Assembly: GCA_034359265.1 (NCBI GenBank)
Contig: CP136896.1
Location: 64,119,501 to 64,183,500 of the forward strand
Length of the DNA stretch: 64,000 nt
Reading direction: 5' to 3'
Source of the DNA: Canna indica
Taxonomy: Eukaryota > Streptophyta > Magnoliopsida > Zingiberales > Cannaceae
The notes under the pieces were generated by a model. That model worked only from the letters and a program-made list of their open reading frames with translations, was not told the DNA's origin and did no database searches. The position numbers and the translations under genes were made by a program. The number at the start of each line of letters is the position of its first letter. Within the stretch, counting starts at the first letter, position 1. This document shows positions 1 through 12,319 of this stretch, in pieces.

Positions 1-1100
1 GAAGGGTGAAAGAGGTATTAATTAATATTTTTGGATCGGGGTGTTCAATAAGTTGAATTATTTACACAATTATTTGCTAAATTTCACACAGAACCGAACT
101 AAATTGCATTGGGAACCTAACAAAAAAATTATTTGTTCATTTTGAACTGATATTCATTACTAATTTACTGTTGTATTAGAAACTTACGAAATATTATAAA
201 AAAATAGGTAACTTTAATTTTTTTTTTGTTTGGTTTGCAATTAGGACTCAACTGGGATTAATTTCAGGATTTTCGGAAACCAAATTAATTTAGAAACTGA
301 GACTGCTGGTTTCTGGTCCTTGCTATTTTTAGACACTTGCTGGTTGGGTTCGTTCTTTGGGTTGACCCGATCAAAGCACATTCCTGTTATTAGACAGTTG
401 CTGATTGATGGGGATTTGATGTGAACTGGGTTCACACACTATAGGTATGGAGGATTTTTTCTCCATTGCTAAGAGTTTGTAATATAGAAAATGTCTTGCT
501 TCTAATGAAGGGAAAAATCTTGAGTTTTCCAGTTCTCAAAAGCACTCAATAAAGCATATCAATAAATGTAGACTTCTGATATTGAGAAATTGTAATTTGG
601 AATTTCTGTACGCATATCACATGTAAAGGTGCTTACCATACTTGATCTGATCCTCAACTTACATGTCATTTCTGAATCCACAAATTGTTCATTCAACATC
701 AATTTAATTCCAGTTCCAACCATATTGACATTAAGTGTTGTTTTGGTTGGTGGAACCAAAGTTTGTTGCTTAGCATATGATAGTACATTTTATTTAGAAC
801 TATTTATCTTTGACTGTTGGAGAACACTGTTAAAGCTTTCATGTCAACTTTTATTCTTTGTAAATGTTATATATTTGTCTTTTCGACTCTTACCACTAAG
901 TTGTTTTCACACTCGTAGTGGAGGTTGGTTCTTAAGTTCTCACTGAATTTGACTTCAGAATTTGTTAAAGGACTTGTTGTGCGCATTGTTTTTTTTAAAA
1001 AAATTCTGGCCCATATATTCTCTTGCAAGTGGTTATGAAAAGGTATTATAGTTGTGTAAATATTTTCAGTATGCACAATTTAAATCAACAACTTTGACAG
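1..1100. other. Upstream/intron sequence of the V-ATPase H gene
   Basis: AT-rich sequence with no exon that I can recognise. The first recognised V-ATPase H exon begins at 1101 in mid-protein, so this stretch is most likely the 3' part of the intron following the N-terminal exon(s), which must lie before the window. The short open frames here show no similarity to anything I know. Confidence 0.5.
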
Positions 1101-4100
1101 GATGGACCAGCCTATGTGGGGGTCTTCATGAACATTTTGCGTGATATATCCAAGGAAGAAACGGTGGAATATGTGCTTGCTCTGATTGATGAAATGCTTA
1201 CAGGTAAGAAACAGTGCACAATAGATAAAATTCTGATCTCCCATGGTAATTATCTTGATGAAATTCATTTCCACTTTTTGCAGCAAATCCAAAGCGAGCT
1301 CGACTTTTTCATGATACAACATTATCAAATGAAGACACTTACCAACCTTTGTTAAGTTAAGTATTAATAAAACCTCTGATTCTTGTCAACAAAAAGTATT
1401 TTTTTTTCCTTCAGCTTCAGTTCCTCTAGGTGAATGATGTTATTTTCTCATGTAATTTATTCTTGTTGTATAGGGATAATTACTATTAAAATGTCACATC
1501 ATTCCTAATTCATTCACACATTACACTTCCAATCTTTCAGGTGGCTTCGTGAAGGTACTTGGTTCATACAGGAAAAGAGTTGTAAAATATTGACTATGAT
1601 AGTAAGGTACTCAAAAGTTCTAAATGAAGCAAATACTGCTTAAGAGTTATATGATCATTGGGAATTTAACTGTTGCTGTTTGCAGTGCTCGACCAAAAGT
1701 TCAGGATGCACTCACTAATGGAGAACCATCAAATTCAAAGAGCAATATTTCAACTATTGATGATGTTTTGAAGGGACTACTTGACTGGCTCTGTTTTCAG
1801 GTTAAAACATTTATGTGCTTCATGCAATTCTGAGCACAAATCCTTTTATTATATTTTCTAGTAACACCACCAAAGAAAAAGAACATACTAATTATCTCTG
1901 TTTTCTGCACAAACGATTTGGCTTTATCTAGCCTGTAGAATGGTATGTTGGTTACGGTTATCGTTTCTTGATTTTTAAGGTCCTCTTTTAATTTCAGTTA
2001 CAAATGGTTGTATATGTTATTGTAACCACAGTCAACTGAGGTTTTTGTATTTTGAAATAATTTAGAAGTTACATAAGATTGGATGAGCTTGAGCCAATGG
2101 ACATGCAGTCTAAAGCAAAGGGAAACCTGATTAATGTGTGACAGTTAAGGATGAATATTGCTAGGAATAATAAGGGTAAAAATGGGGATATAATATTTTG
2201 ATTGAGAAGCTAGATATCATAAAAACAGGAATAAATAGTCAGATAAACTTGAATCTTTTTAGCTGGATTAGGATCACATATACTATTTTAGATCAAATTT
2301 TTATACATTGTTTTCTTCCACAATTCCATCACTATTCTCCAGTTTATTGTCTCTGTAGAGAAATAGGTGAAAAGGTCATTTGAGCCATTATAATCTTGAT
2401 TATGATTATGTTGTATTTCCACTTTGCTTCATGTTTGGTGTGAGATGTGAGAGTATGTATGTGCAATGTGGAAGTACTGCAGTTATTAAAGCTAAATATG
2501 GCGTAAAGAATATTTAAGAGCTTGTTAAAATATGCACTCCTCTTCTGTTTATTATCTGGGCGTCATGTTTCCAAATACCAGTGGAAGCTGTATATAACAA
2601 CCAGCATTAATGTAAATAAACAGTTGGGTGTCCAAAGCTATTTCTTACTATATAGCAATATATTGTATTTACTGAAAGATATATTTGCTTTTCAGCTGAA
2701 GAGCCCATCTCATCCCAATCGTTCTGTGCCTTTGGCTATAAATTGCCTTGCCAATTTGCTAAGAGAACATTCTGTTAGGATTTCATTTGTTCAAGCAGAT
2801 GGCGTTAAATTGCTAATTCCTTTGATTTCCCCAGCATCAACTCAGCAGTCCATCCAGGTAAGATTATTTGATTTCTTTATATGTTTCTGTTTAAAGTTTC
2901 CAGAGTGTGATTGTTTGACTTCAACTTGCAGTAGTCTTTTCCTCTATGATATTTGAAAATTTACAGTACATTTCTTTTTGTGTTGCTTGAGCTGGATGAA
3001 GTACTTTATTTGGTATTCTATCATTCTATGATCACTTCTAGGTAAACACAATAAACAGGTTAATGTAGTTGATTGCATACTAAGTAGTTTCATTAGACCT
3101 GGGAGTTCTTCTACATATCTCAATTACTGCAACATGTGAGATCTTAGTTTCCAATTTATATTATCTTTATGTAGATATAAATTTCAATTGTACATATGCA
3201 ATTTGCATTCTAAAATATGGATGCAAAAGTGATATCATGATTACAATTTAGGTGAAAATTAACAAGATGCCTGCTTCTGAGAAGGATCCTTCTGATGTTA
3301 TATCACTTGGTGGTACATGGGAAATTAACAAGACAAAGATAGCCTGATAGACTCTCATTCCATAAATATACTGTAGTTATTTGTTGTAGAAGTGAAGTTA
3401 TACAATTTCTGCTTGTACAGTTAAATAGACATTTAGACATTATAACTGATGGTTACGATTGACATCAAACTGTAAAATACTTTTGACATGAAAATGTAAT
3501 TATATGGTTTTCAAGTATGCTGAAATGCTCTGAAGCCAATGTTTTGTTTTTGCAGCTTCTTTATGAAACATGCCTTTGTATTTGGCTCTTGTCCTATTAT
3601 GATGCAGCAATTGATTACTTGGCCACTACTAGAGTCATGCCAAGGCTAGTTGAAGTTGTAAAAGGTTCAACAAAAGAAAAGGTTAGATTTCCTAACATTC
3701 CATTCTGATCCATCATAAACTTTTGTAGTGATTTTGCTAAATTTTGAATTACTACATTGTGTAGGTTGTGAGGGTCATTGTATTGACATTGCGCAATTTT
3801 TTGCCAAAGGCAGCATGTGGAGCACAAATGATTGATCTTGGATTACCACAAATTGTTCAGTCTCTAAAATCTCAGGCCTGGAGCGATGAGGTCAGATTTA
3901 ATTCCATTTCACCTAGTGATAAAACTATCTATAATTATAAGCCATAATTTTGTTCATAACTAATGCTTCAGGAAACTGATTCTTCCCTTACTTTTTGGAA
4001 CATATTTGAATCTTGATGTCCTGAACATAGGATGCTGGCTTTCTAAACTCCTGGCCCGGAATATAGTTGCATTTTGAAAATCAGAGATAAAAAATTTACT

Positions 4101-6264
4101 TCCTTTTGTGGATGAAATTTAAGACAAATATAGCATAACCAAAATAATTTGGTTTTTTGTTACTGTACGTGTTCTAATATTTTTTATTATTAAAGGTGAA
4201 AGTGAATATACCAGTAATGGTAACAAATGAATGAGCCTGTGTAACGGACATAGGGAAACTACTGTGGGCATTGAAAGAATACATACAGTTGTGAAAATAG
4301 TGTTAGCTTTACCATTGTGTTAAGAAACTGTCTTTAGTCTTTATTAATCTGCAAACAGATGCTGTTGCTGGTGACCTCCATAAGTTGACCTACATTGTCT
4401 TCGAATTTGTGGTTTTTGTTTCCTTCACATCAGTTGAAATTCCACGAGTTATTCCTTTGAGGATGATGTTTCTAGTTTCTTATGAGATTTTTTCATGGCA
4501 ATTTCTTATTAAGCTTGGTATCAAAAATCATCTACTTTCAAACTCACGATTGTCAAGTCATTTGTTAAAAATCTCTTATTTGGTGTTAGAAATCAATTCA
4601 TTTATGTCCCACTAGTTCAGTGGTTGTATCACACTATCACATATGCTTATATTGCTTCTCTTAACAATATATTCATTCTATCATCTAGGATTTGTTGGAT
4701 GCACTGAATCAGTTGGAAGATGGACTTAAAGAACATGTTAAAACTTTAAGTTCCTTTGACAAGTATAAGCAGGAAGTCCTTTTGGGTCATCTTGACTGGT
4801 ATCCTATGCACAAGGATCCAGGGTTTTGGCGTGAAAATATTACAAACTTTGAAGAAAATGATTTCCAGGTAAGCCATGCTGCTTCAACTCTTAGAAAGTT
4901 GCATAAGGGTCCATAGGTTTTATTTGCACTGACAAATTATGTGAGAATTTAATGGTTATTCTAGCCACATCTCAATTATATTGTTAACAACTAACTTTGC
5001 CGTTGAATTAAGGATATTTGTTTGACATAATTACAAACAACAAAAAGAATGTTGGCAAGAAAGCCAAGAGGTCTCTCTGAAATGGTCTTGCTTGTTTATT
5101 GTTGACGGGGGTGGCGTGCCATTGTACCACAAAGTATCTAACTAGAATAAAAAACTGTGCTTGGCACAGCTTTTGTTTCCCAAAAAGAAAAAAAAAATCA
5201 CTCACAAAATGGATACCAGATACCCGAATCAGGCTATGATAAAATTTTCAGGTCTATCCCATACTTCTTCAGATAATAAAAGTATAAAACATGGAATAAT
5301 GGATGATGATAATACTTGGAACCTGAAAGTGTAACCGACTTTTGTTCTTTGCTTAGATGCTAAATGATGATTAGGGGGGGGGTGTAAAGAGCTTAGGTTG
5401 GGAGAAACCCGACCCAAGTTTTTCAGGGTGGGAATAAATATACAAACCTGAGAGCCAATTCAAATCTAGGAAAAAACAAAATGATCGGGATAAGGTTAGT
5501 TTCAGGTTTTGTATTATTTTTGTTTCTCAGTTGAGCCATGTTGGGGTAGTTTGAAATATTCAATCTTTTTTGGATATTAAGTAATTTTTAATTTTTTTTT
5601 AAAAAATTATGCATATCTTTTTATATCAAAACTGAACCAGGTTAGGCTAGGGAAGGTTAGTTTGGCAGTTTGGGTTGATTCAATTTTTTTACTTTTATTT
5701 GTAATCTTTTTTGCATTTACATGTGCATTTTCAAAAAAAAAGAATAGTAGCTGGGTTGGACAGTTTTTTCTCATGTTTTGAAATGAAAATCCAAAACTTG
5801 CCTAACATACCAAATTTCTAAAGATAAGAAACCTTAAACTTGTCCTACCCTGAAATAGATCCAGAGGTTTTCATGTTGGTTGGGGGTTTTGGTTAGTCCA
5901 TTGAATATAAGTAACAGCACACAACTTTTGACCTTGCATCATTATTATCACTGGGCAACAAGTAAGTGCTGATTTTGCGTTACATAACTAACACTCTGCA
6001 ACATATCTTGTGCAGATTCTGCGTGTCCTCGTCACAATCCTCGACACTTCCAGCGATCCAACAGCACTTGCTGTTGCATGCTATGATCTGTCTCAGTTTA
6101 TCCAGTATCACCCTGCTGGAAGAATCATTGTTGCCGACCTGAAAGCCAAGGATCGGGTGATGAAGCTCATGACTCACGAAAATGCTGAGGTGACAAAGAA
6201 TGCCCTGCTGTGTATCCAAAGGCTTTTTCTTGGTGCCAAATATGCTAGTTTTTTGCAGTCTTAA
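1101..6264 (+). CDS. VHA-H: V-type proton ATPase subunit H (5' partial, nine exons)
   Basis: Subunit H is a regulatory subunit of the cytosolic V1 sector of the vacuolar/endomembrane H+-ATPase. It couples V1 to V0 and silences ATP hydrolysis by free V1. Exons by eye: 1101-1203, 1284-1356, 1541-1606, 1686-1800, 2696-2857, 3556-3681, 3765-3890, 4689-4868, 6016-6264 (TAA at 6262-6264). The translation follows the plant family collinearly: [48 protein letters not shown], the [20 protein letters not shown] region, [31 protein letters not shown], and a C-terminus ending [10 protein letters not shown]. The family's N-terminal segment of roughly 60 residues is missing and lies upstream. Frame is kept at all junctions except exon 2/exon 3. 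There the frame requires a cut after 1356, but the next bases are TTAAGT rather than GTAAGT. Either the +1 donor base is mutated or misread, or this copy is defective. Identification is very sure; functionality is not. Confidence 0.93.
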
Positions 6265-6455
6265 CTTGTGATGTTGGAGACTATGACTCATATCGCCCAA
6301 GTATTGGTGATTTCTTGATGAATCTGTCGTATTAAAAATTCTACCCAGTTGTGGTAGAAAAGTACAGGACAATGAGTATCGTTATTTTCCGAGGTGCTTT
6401 CTTTTCTGGTCGGATGGATGTCCTGTAAAATGCATCATTATTTGTTGCTTATTGT

Positions 6456-6461
6456 AATAAA
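6456..6461 (+). promoter_or_regulatory. Candidate polyadenylation signal for VHA-H
   Basis: A canonical AATAAA lies about 190 bp after the VHA-H stop codon, in a T-rich 3' UTR-like stretch. The assignment rests on position only. Confidence 0.45.
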
Positions 6462-6469
6462 TTGCACAC

Positions 6470-9400
6470 TCCACCTAAATTGCTTTTTTGAGTATTGCAT
6501 CCCTCCCTACTAGGGAACACGAAATAAATTACTCAATTTCTGTGCTTCAAATCTTTCTTGGATGATACTATTGCTATTAGAATTGTGTTAATTGAGTTTT
6601 AATTGCTGAAATTTTCAAATTTGCATCATATTAATCAAATGTTGTTAATGAGAACGGGAAGTGAAAAAATATTTTCTAATAATGAGTTAACAGATAAATT
6701 GTTTCGAAGGAAGAAATGTTTTATCTAATACGGCCATTGCTTGGCAAAAAATATTTGTGTTAAATCACTTAATAAATTATTAAAAATTGTCGGATAATTG
6801 TCAATATTTTTGTTGTATTTATACATTATTTTATTGAAATAAATTGTTTTGTCGATCAAGTCATGTTATATCAATAAATTATCTATTTAATAAACATATC
6901 GTATAAATATCTCAAAGTTTGAAACACAATTAATTATTTAACGTACATACACATATAAAGGCTAATTGTATTTCATGCCAAAAGACGCGACATAAGAACC
7001 AATGCAATATAAAAGATTATATGTGAAAACAAAAGAACACTTAGACAAAATCGATCCTAAGAGAAATTCTAATTGTATTTCATGCCAAAAGACGCGACAT
7101 AAGAAATTCTAATTGTATTTCATGCCAAAAGACGCGACATAAGAACGAATGCAATACAAAAGATTATATGTGAAAATAAAAGAACACTTAGACAAAATCG
7201 ATCCTAATTGAAATTGGTTCGTCGTATTAAACATCTAGCGGAATAATATTAATTTTATATGCCTAAACTACTAACGGAATTTAAATGCTTAAATTTAAAT
7301 TACTAACCTAATTAAAATACTTAAATTGAAATTGATAATAATGCATCTATCAAATCTTATTAATCAATAAATTTTTTTACAAACTCTTCCTAGGGAACTA
7401 ATTCAAGAGTAGTACAAAGTTTATTTTTTTAATTTTTATTTAATTTATTGGATAGGATAGGATAGAAAAATACGAGAGAGAGAGAGTTGAATGTATATAT
7501 TTTTTTGTGTAGTATATCTCGAATATAATATTAATTTTATATTTTTTTAATCATATTTTTTTTTTAATTTAAATATTAAATAAACAAAATATTAAAATTA
7601 ATCCCTTAATTTTTTCTTTATCTCATGAAATAAATATGTCATTAATGTACCGAATGATTTCATTGACATATATTTAGTTCTTCTTTATAACTCCATCACA
7701 TACCGCAGATATATAGGTGCATGTATATGTTTTGTTTTTTTTTTCTAAATTTCAATCTCTCTCTTATCTTTACAATAATTCCACTAAAATTATTTCAGAA
7801 CCATCGACTTGATTTGACGTGGAAGCAGTACAAATTGAATAATTGAAATCAATTAGTGATATAAATTACCCTTTATAATGATATGAAACTACCAATGACC
7901 AAATGCCAAAGCAAAGTTTTTTCTACCACAAAAAATAAAACATCCTTCCCTTCACGTGCACCCTTCTTCTTTTGCTCTCCTACGAGCATATCACTAAGTT
8001 TAAGGAAGAATTTGGCCCGGGAAGAAAAAGCTCACCGAGCACGAAAGTTTGTAATCAAAATGTCAATCTTCACCTCTTCACCGCCGGCATAAATCAACGG
8101 CAACCGCAACGACAAAAAAGAAGGAACGTGTAAGAGCAGAGAAAAAGAGAAGGAAAGTAAAAATTATGTTGCATCCGCAAAAATAAAAAATGGAGCCTTC
8201 TTACTTAAATCTGATTCTCAACTTTCAAAATTACTATACATCATATATTTACACAAACATCAACTCAATAAAATGATTGGCTTGGATTTGACACACAAGA
8301 ACGCTATGATCATAGCTAGCTAGGAACTGTGAAAGAAGCAGACTTTTTCTGTAGTGTTCGACTCTTTCTTCAAACTATGTGACTGTGGATCCACCGAGGC
8401 CTATGTATCTTTTTGTTCAAATGGAGAGGTATGGAAGAATCATGGAGCTGGAAAAGACATGATCGATGGAGAGTGTACACTCTTTCTCTTTTTGTCTCTC
8501 CAGTGTCTGTGTACTATTCTGGCTTTACCAAGATCTTATCACATCCCTGATCACCATACAAAATAATATCCACCAATTTAGTTATTAATATTTAAGTGTG
8601 ACTCCTCTGTAAGAGTCTCTTAGTTTGATTCTACTAAATTATTACTCCTATTTGAATATTTTGCCCAATTAAATATTTTTGTTGAATAAGTACTCATTTA
8701 ATTAAATTTAACATGTTTAATAGAAGGCCATTAAATGGTATATCTCATGTCTATTCGATGATGTGATATAATTAAAATAAAATAGAAATTGGAGTACCCT
8801 ATTGGTACATATGAAAAGTTGTGATATAATTAAGAAATTAAACCTCTAAAATTCAATATTTATAATGTAAAAACAAATTGATTAAATAATGAAGGTGCTT
8901 ATTAATGATATAAACATCAGAATAAACATTATACTATTTAGACAATCAATCATATATTTGAAAGATACTTGCATAGAATGATAATAGTGCCTGATCTGGA
9001 TTTTTTTGGGTCAAATATATTTGCAATTGTTGTCCTGATGTGAATACACCCAACCTAAATTTATGCTTGTCAGCAAGCTAATCCATACAATCCATGTGGG
9101 CCATCTTCCCCCAAAAATTAGGGACTCAAAACAGTGGATGGACCTATTTGGTCTTATTTGATCAAAAGAAGGTTTTTATGCTGATGACTCCAAGCTTTGT
9201 CTCTTCAAATCAAACATATTCCTCAAAATTGAAGGGAAAAATTTTGCAGAAAAGGAGGTGCAGTACATTTGACCATTCTACTTCCAAAAGATTATATTCT
9301 TATAATACTCATTAATCAAATTAATAAAGAACTAATTAGAAGAAAAAATATGGTCTCAAGTTATACCAAACCTCTCCAACCTTTATAAAACCTCAAAATC

Positions 9401-9870
9401 TATCATTATAGGCTTTATAACATGTTCAGTACTCAGTACTTGTACCAAAGACATCCTTGATCAGTTAATCTTTAGCACTTGCGTCTCGAAAGATAAGATC
9501 TCCTCCAATCATCCCAATTGTTCTCATTGGCTTTTGTTTATGATTATCCTTCTTTTACATTACAAATTGAACTCACTTTAAGCAGAGGAAAACAAGATAA
9601 GACTCATATGCTTCAAAGCTTTAGCCAAGAAGAAGAAGAAGAAGAAGAAGATAAAATTAAGTAGCAAACTCTCAAGTCTCAACCATTAATTAATTACTTT
9701 ATTATGTCCATATATCATTCCCCACACACATAAAACTTATATGATGAATAAATCAAGACCCATTATGAGGAATTAATCATCTCAGAGCTCAAAAGCTTAT
9801 ACATAGAAATTTAGAAAAGGCAAGCTAAGAACACTATGATTAACTATGACTCTTTAATTTAATTCACCTA
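6470..9870. other. Intergenic AT-rich region without a supported gene
   Basis: It holds a small tandem duplication (6961-7214), short GA and GAA runs, and homopolymer-rich sequence. Short open frames (7883-8092, 8354-8566, 9094-9315) have no recognisable domain or plausible splice context. I see no RNA gene here. Confidence 0.5.
6961..7214. repeat. Local direct repeat, 107 + 40 + 107 bp units
   Basis: Three consecutive blocks begin with the same 37-bp stretch (ctaattgtatttcatgcc...). Blocks 1 (6961-7067) and 3 (7108-7214) are near-identical 107-bp units. Block 2 (7068-7107) is a 40-bp truncated unit between them. This is direct observation; the origin is probably unequal slippage or repair. 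Confidence 0.85.
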
Positions 9871-9879
9871 CTTGTACTA

Positions 9880-10401
9880 CTACTTGTCTTCTTCTTCTTC
9901 TTCCTCCTCCTCTTCATCTTCTTCAGCCAGTACCATCCTACTGAGAGGGCTCGGCCCAAGCTTCTTCCTCCTCACGGCATTCCTCTTCCTGATGAACTCC
10001 ATCTGGTTCCTCCTCCTCAGCTGCATCATGGCCTCCTCTTCCACCACGAACCTCCGCATCAGGATGTCGTCCGTCAGCGACTTCCCCCTGAACACCCGCC
10101 TCCCCTCCACGGAGCTTCTCGTGCTCACCGCCGCCACCGCCGTCGCCCTCTCGGACGGCGGCGCGGCGAAGGACTTGGACCGCGGGTAGCTGTAGCTCCT
10201 CCGCGGCGGGGCGTCGGCTCGGAACACCTCGTTGTAGGAGGAGATGGGAGCGCAGAGGCAGACTCGGGTGAAGGAGGAGGCCACCTTCAAGGAGGTGCAT
10301 TTCCTCAGCCGCTGCTTGCCGGAGCTGGCAGGGATTGGTCCGGCGGGCTTTGAAGCTGAAGAAGACTTGATGACTGACTTCCATAGAATTATGACCTCCA
10401 T
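9880..10401 (-). CDS. Plant-specific conserved protein of unknown function (173 aa)
   Basis: This is a single-exon open frame. The start chosen is ATG at 10401-10399 (MEVIILWKSV); the codon just upstream is GTG. The stop is TAG at 9882-9880. The coding sequence is markedly GC-rich compared with its flanks. The N-terminus is short and hydrophobic/basic. Then come a basic Ser/Tyr motif RRSYSYPRSKSFA at about residues 67-79 and a charged block at about 99-159 (VEGRRVFRGKSLTDD, LMRRFVVEEEAMM, RRKKLGPSPLSRM). The last 14 residues are almost all Glu/Asp, encoded by a CTT/CTC microsatellite. I recall similar uncharacterised proteins with the FRGKSLTDD...RKKLGPSPLSR block in other angiosperms, but no function. 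The basic patches next to an acidic tail would suit a nuclear or protein-binding role; that is inference only. Confidence 0.75.
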   Translation of the reverse strand: MEVIILWKSVIKSSSASKPAGPIPASSGKQRLRKCTSLKVASSFTRVCLCAPISSYNEVFRADAPPRRSYSYPRSKSFAAPPSERATAVAAVSTRSSVEGRRVFRGKSLTDDILMRRFVVEEEAMMQLRRRNQMEFIRKRNAVRRKKLGPSPLSRMVLAEEDEEEEEEEEEDK

Positions 10402-10492
10402 CACTCTTCCATACCACCGCTTTCTGAAACATGAGCGTCTCCATGGATGAGCATCAGAAGGAACTAATTAAGCGAGAAAATGTGACAGAAAT

Positions 10493-10494
<2 letters not shown>

Positions 10495-10523
<29 letters not shown>
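10495..10523. repeat. (GA)n microsatellite in the 5' leader of the unknown-protein gene
   Basis: About 14 GA dinucleotides lie roughly 95 bp upstream of the minus-strand start codon at 10401. In transcript sense this is a (TC)n pyrimidine tract, common in plant core promoters and 5' UTRs. Confidence 0.85.
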
Positions 10524-10526
<3 letters not shown>

Positions 10527-10710
10527 GAAGGAGCTGAGGCACTTTGCTTGCCTTTTTTGAGGGCGCTTCTGCTCATGCATCAACAGCGAGTGGAGAAACA
10601 TGAGGGAGTTGATGGAGGCGTACGTCAAGTTAGCTGCATTTGATGAGGGATTCGAGCTGAGGGAGTTTAATTTCCTTCTCCTTAATTCTGCTGCTTCTGC
10701 TGTTGCTTCT

Positions 10711-10747
10711 TCTTAATTCTTCTTCTTCTTCTTCTTCTTCTTCTTCG
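10711..10747. repeat. (TTC)n microsatellite
   Basis: About 11 TTC/CTT triplets lie upstream of the minus-strand gene at 9880-10401. The overlapping long open frame, with a poly-Glu stretch, is an artefact of the repeat. Confidence 0.85.
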
Positions 10748-10979
10748 TTTACTTTATAGTGAAGCTTTTGCTTTGGGCGACTGGGCGAGAGATTCCTTAG
10801 AATGAGGAAGGGATGCTTGCAATTGAAATATAAATTTGAACTGGCAGAGGAAAAGTTGATGCCCTTCGCCTCCTTTTTATATTGCAATGAGATCAATGTT
10901 TTCAAACAAGGAGCGGACGTTGAGCCGTACTTGGTCCATCGGCTCACCTCGGTTATTTAGCCGGTCCAACCGATTCAAT

Positions 10980-12265
10980 TAATTTACATTTTAATTATAT
11001 ATATATATATATAGTCTGAAGTCGGGGTGATGCCGGTCCGGCGCATCTCTTGGTCAGATGCGACTCCCGAGGAGGGGACCTGCAAAAGACATCCTGACGC
11101 TTAAGTAAGAAATTAATGACTCTGGGTGGGGGGGAATATAAATTGGAATCTCAATGTATATCCGATGTGTGTCGTGTCTGTATATAATGCAACATGAGGG
11201 GTGATTGACGATAATGACTCCCAAAATCTCGTAGGTATTTGCTCAGAATGGGTCGAGACTAATCCCGAAGATGTCAGGTTCATATATAATTCACTCGTAA
11301 TAAAATGATGACGTATGTGTCCTTGTATGGCCAGATGGAGCCCACGGGCTAAATATCGTTTGGTTGGACTTGAGTCTCATTCATGAATGTGAGCGCTTTT
11401 GGGCATAATTTGGTCGGGCGCAAAGTGCTGGTCCAGTCCACATTCCCTGAGCTTGATCGGAGGCTGGGGACTTCGAGTCGAGCTCTAATGATGCGTTAGC
11501 TCCCGATCTCGGGCTCATAGATGAACATCAGTTGGGTTCCTCGGCTAGAGTGCTGATTAGGAGACCTCAGCGAGCATTGGTGCTGCCGCTTCGTGCATGA
11601 CTCTTTGACTTTTGTAGTAAATGTGGTGATTGTGCGGAGGCAAAGGGTGCCTTTTTGTGTGTTCGTTGTTTGCGCAGTCATTAATCTTGACAAGGGACAA
11701 TTATGACCAGAGATTTAATTGTTAGTTTCCAATGCACTAAAATGACTAACGTTGGCTAATGGACGTGACCCCGTTAGTGGAAAAATGACGAACAACCGTT
11801 AAGGAAATAAGTATGAACCTATAAAAGCCCCTACATCTTTATCTTCTGCATGCGTGAGCTTTGACATGGAGTGGGAGGTATCGAGAGTTTTTGTTCCTTC
11901 GGGAGTTAGCCTTGGGCCGGTAGTGATTAAATAAGAGATCACCGTGAGTTCGTACCGCTAGACTTAAAAGGAGGGTAGGAGACGATGGGCCAATTGTGGC
12001 GACCGAGATGGCCGAGGACCTATGGCATGTGGCTTATGGTGAGTTCGCACCGTGGGGCTTACGCCGTGGGCGTCTTCTTTGCTGCGAACTGGGGAGGGAT
12101 GTTGGGTTGCCCTTTGTTTTGAGGATCTCACTCCGTTTGATTTTCACCGTGCCCAATTTTATCAAAAAATCAATTTTGCTAATTAATTCTGAATATAACG
12201 GATCGATTTTGAAAGCACTGACCGAGACTGGGTTTGAATTCAATCAAATTCCAACACAAGAGTAG
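10980..12265. other. Degraded LTR-retrotransposon-like sequence, borders not resolved
   Basis: This region is richer in GC than its flanks and has no coherent coding frame. A TATAAAAG box (11820-11827) is followed by a leader-like stretch, as in a plant LTR promoter. The motif region near 11085 (ctgcaaaagacatcctgac) and the related-looking fragments at 14745-14900 (repeated 'gtgtctttgcatatcaccac/tcg' and 'cattccgacttc') look like LTR remnants. No TG...CA ends or target duplication could be assigned. Confidence 0.35.
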
Positions 12266-12287
12266 TGTTGTTGAAGCAGGCAGCTCC

Positions 12288-12319
12288 TTGATGTTGATGT
12301 TGATGTTGATGTTGATGTT
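12288..12319. repeat. (TTGATG)n hexanucleotide repeat
   Basis: Five consecutive copies of ttgatg. Confidence 0.9.

Noticed and set aside
10630..10947. 105-codon minus-strand frame with a poly-Glu stretch
   Set aside because: Driven by a (TTC)n microsatellite; no conservation recognised upstream of the real gene at 9880-10401.
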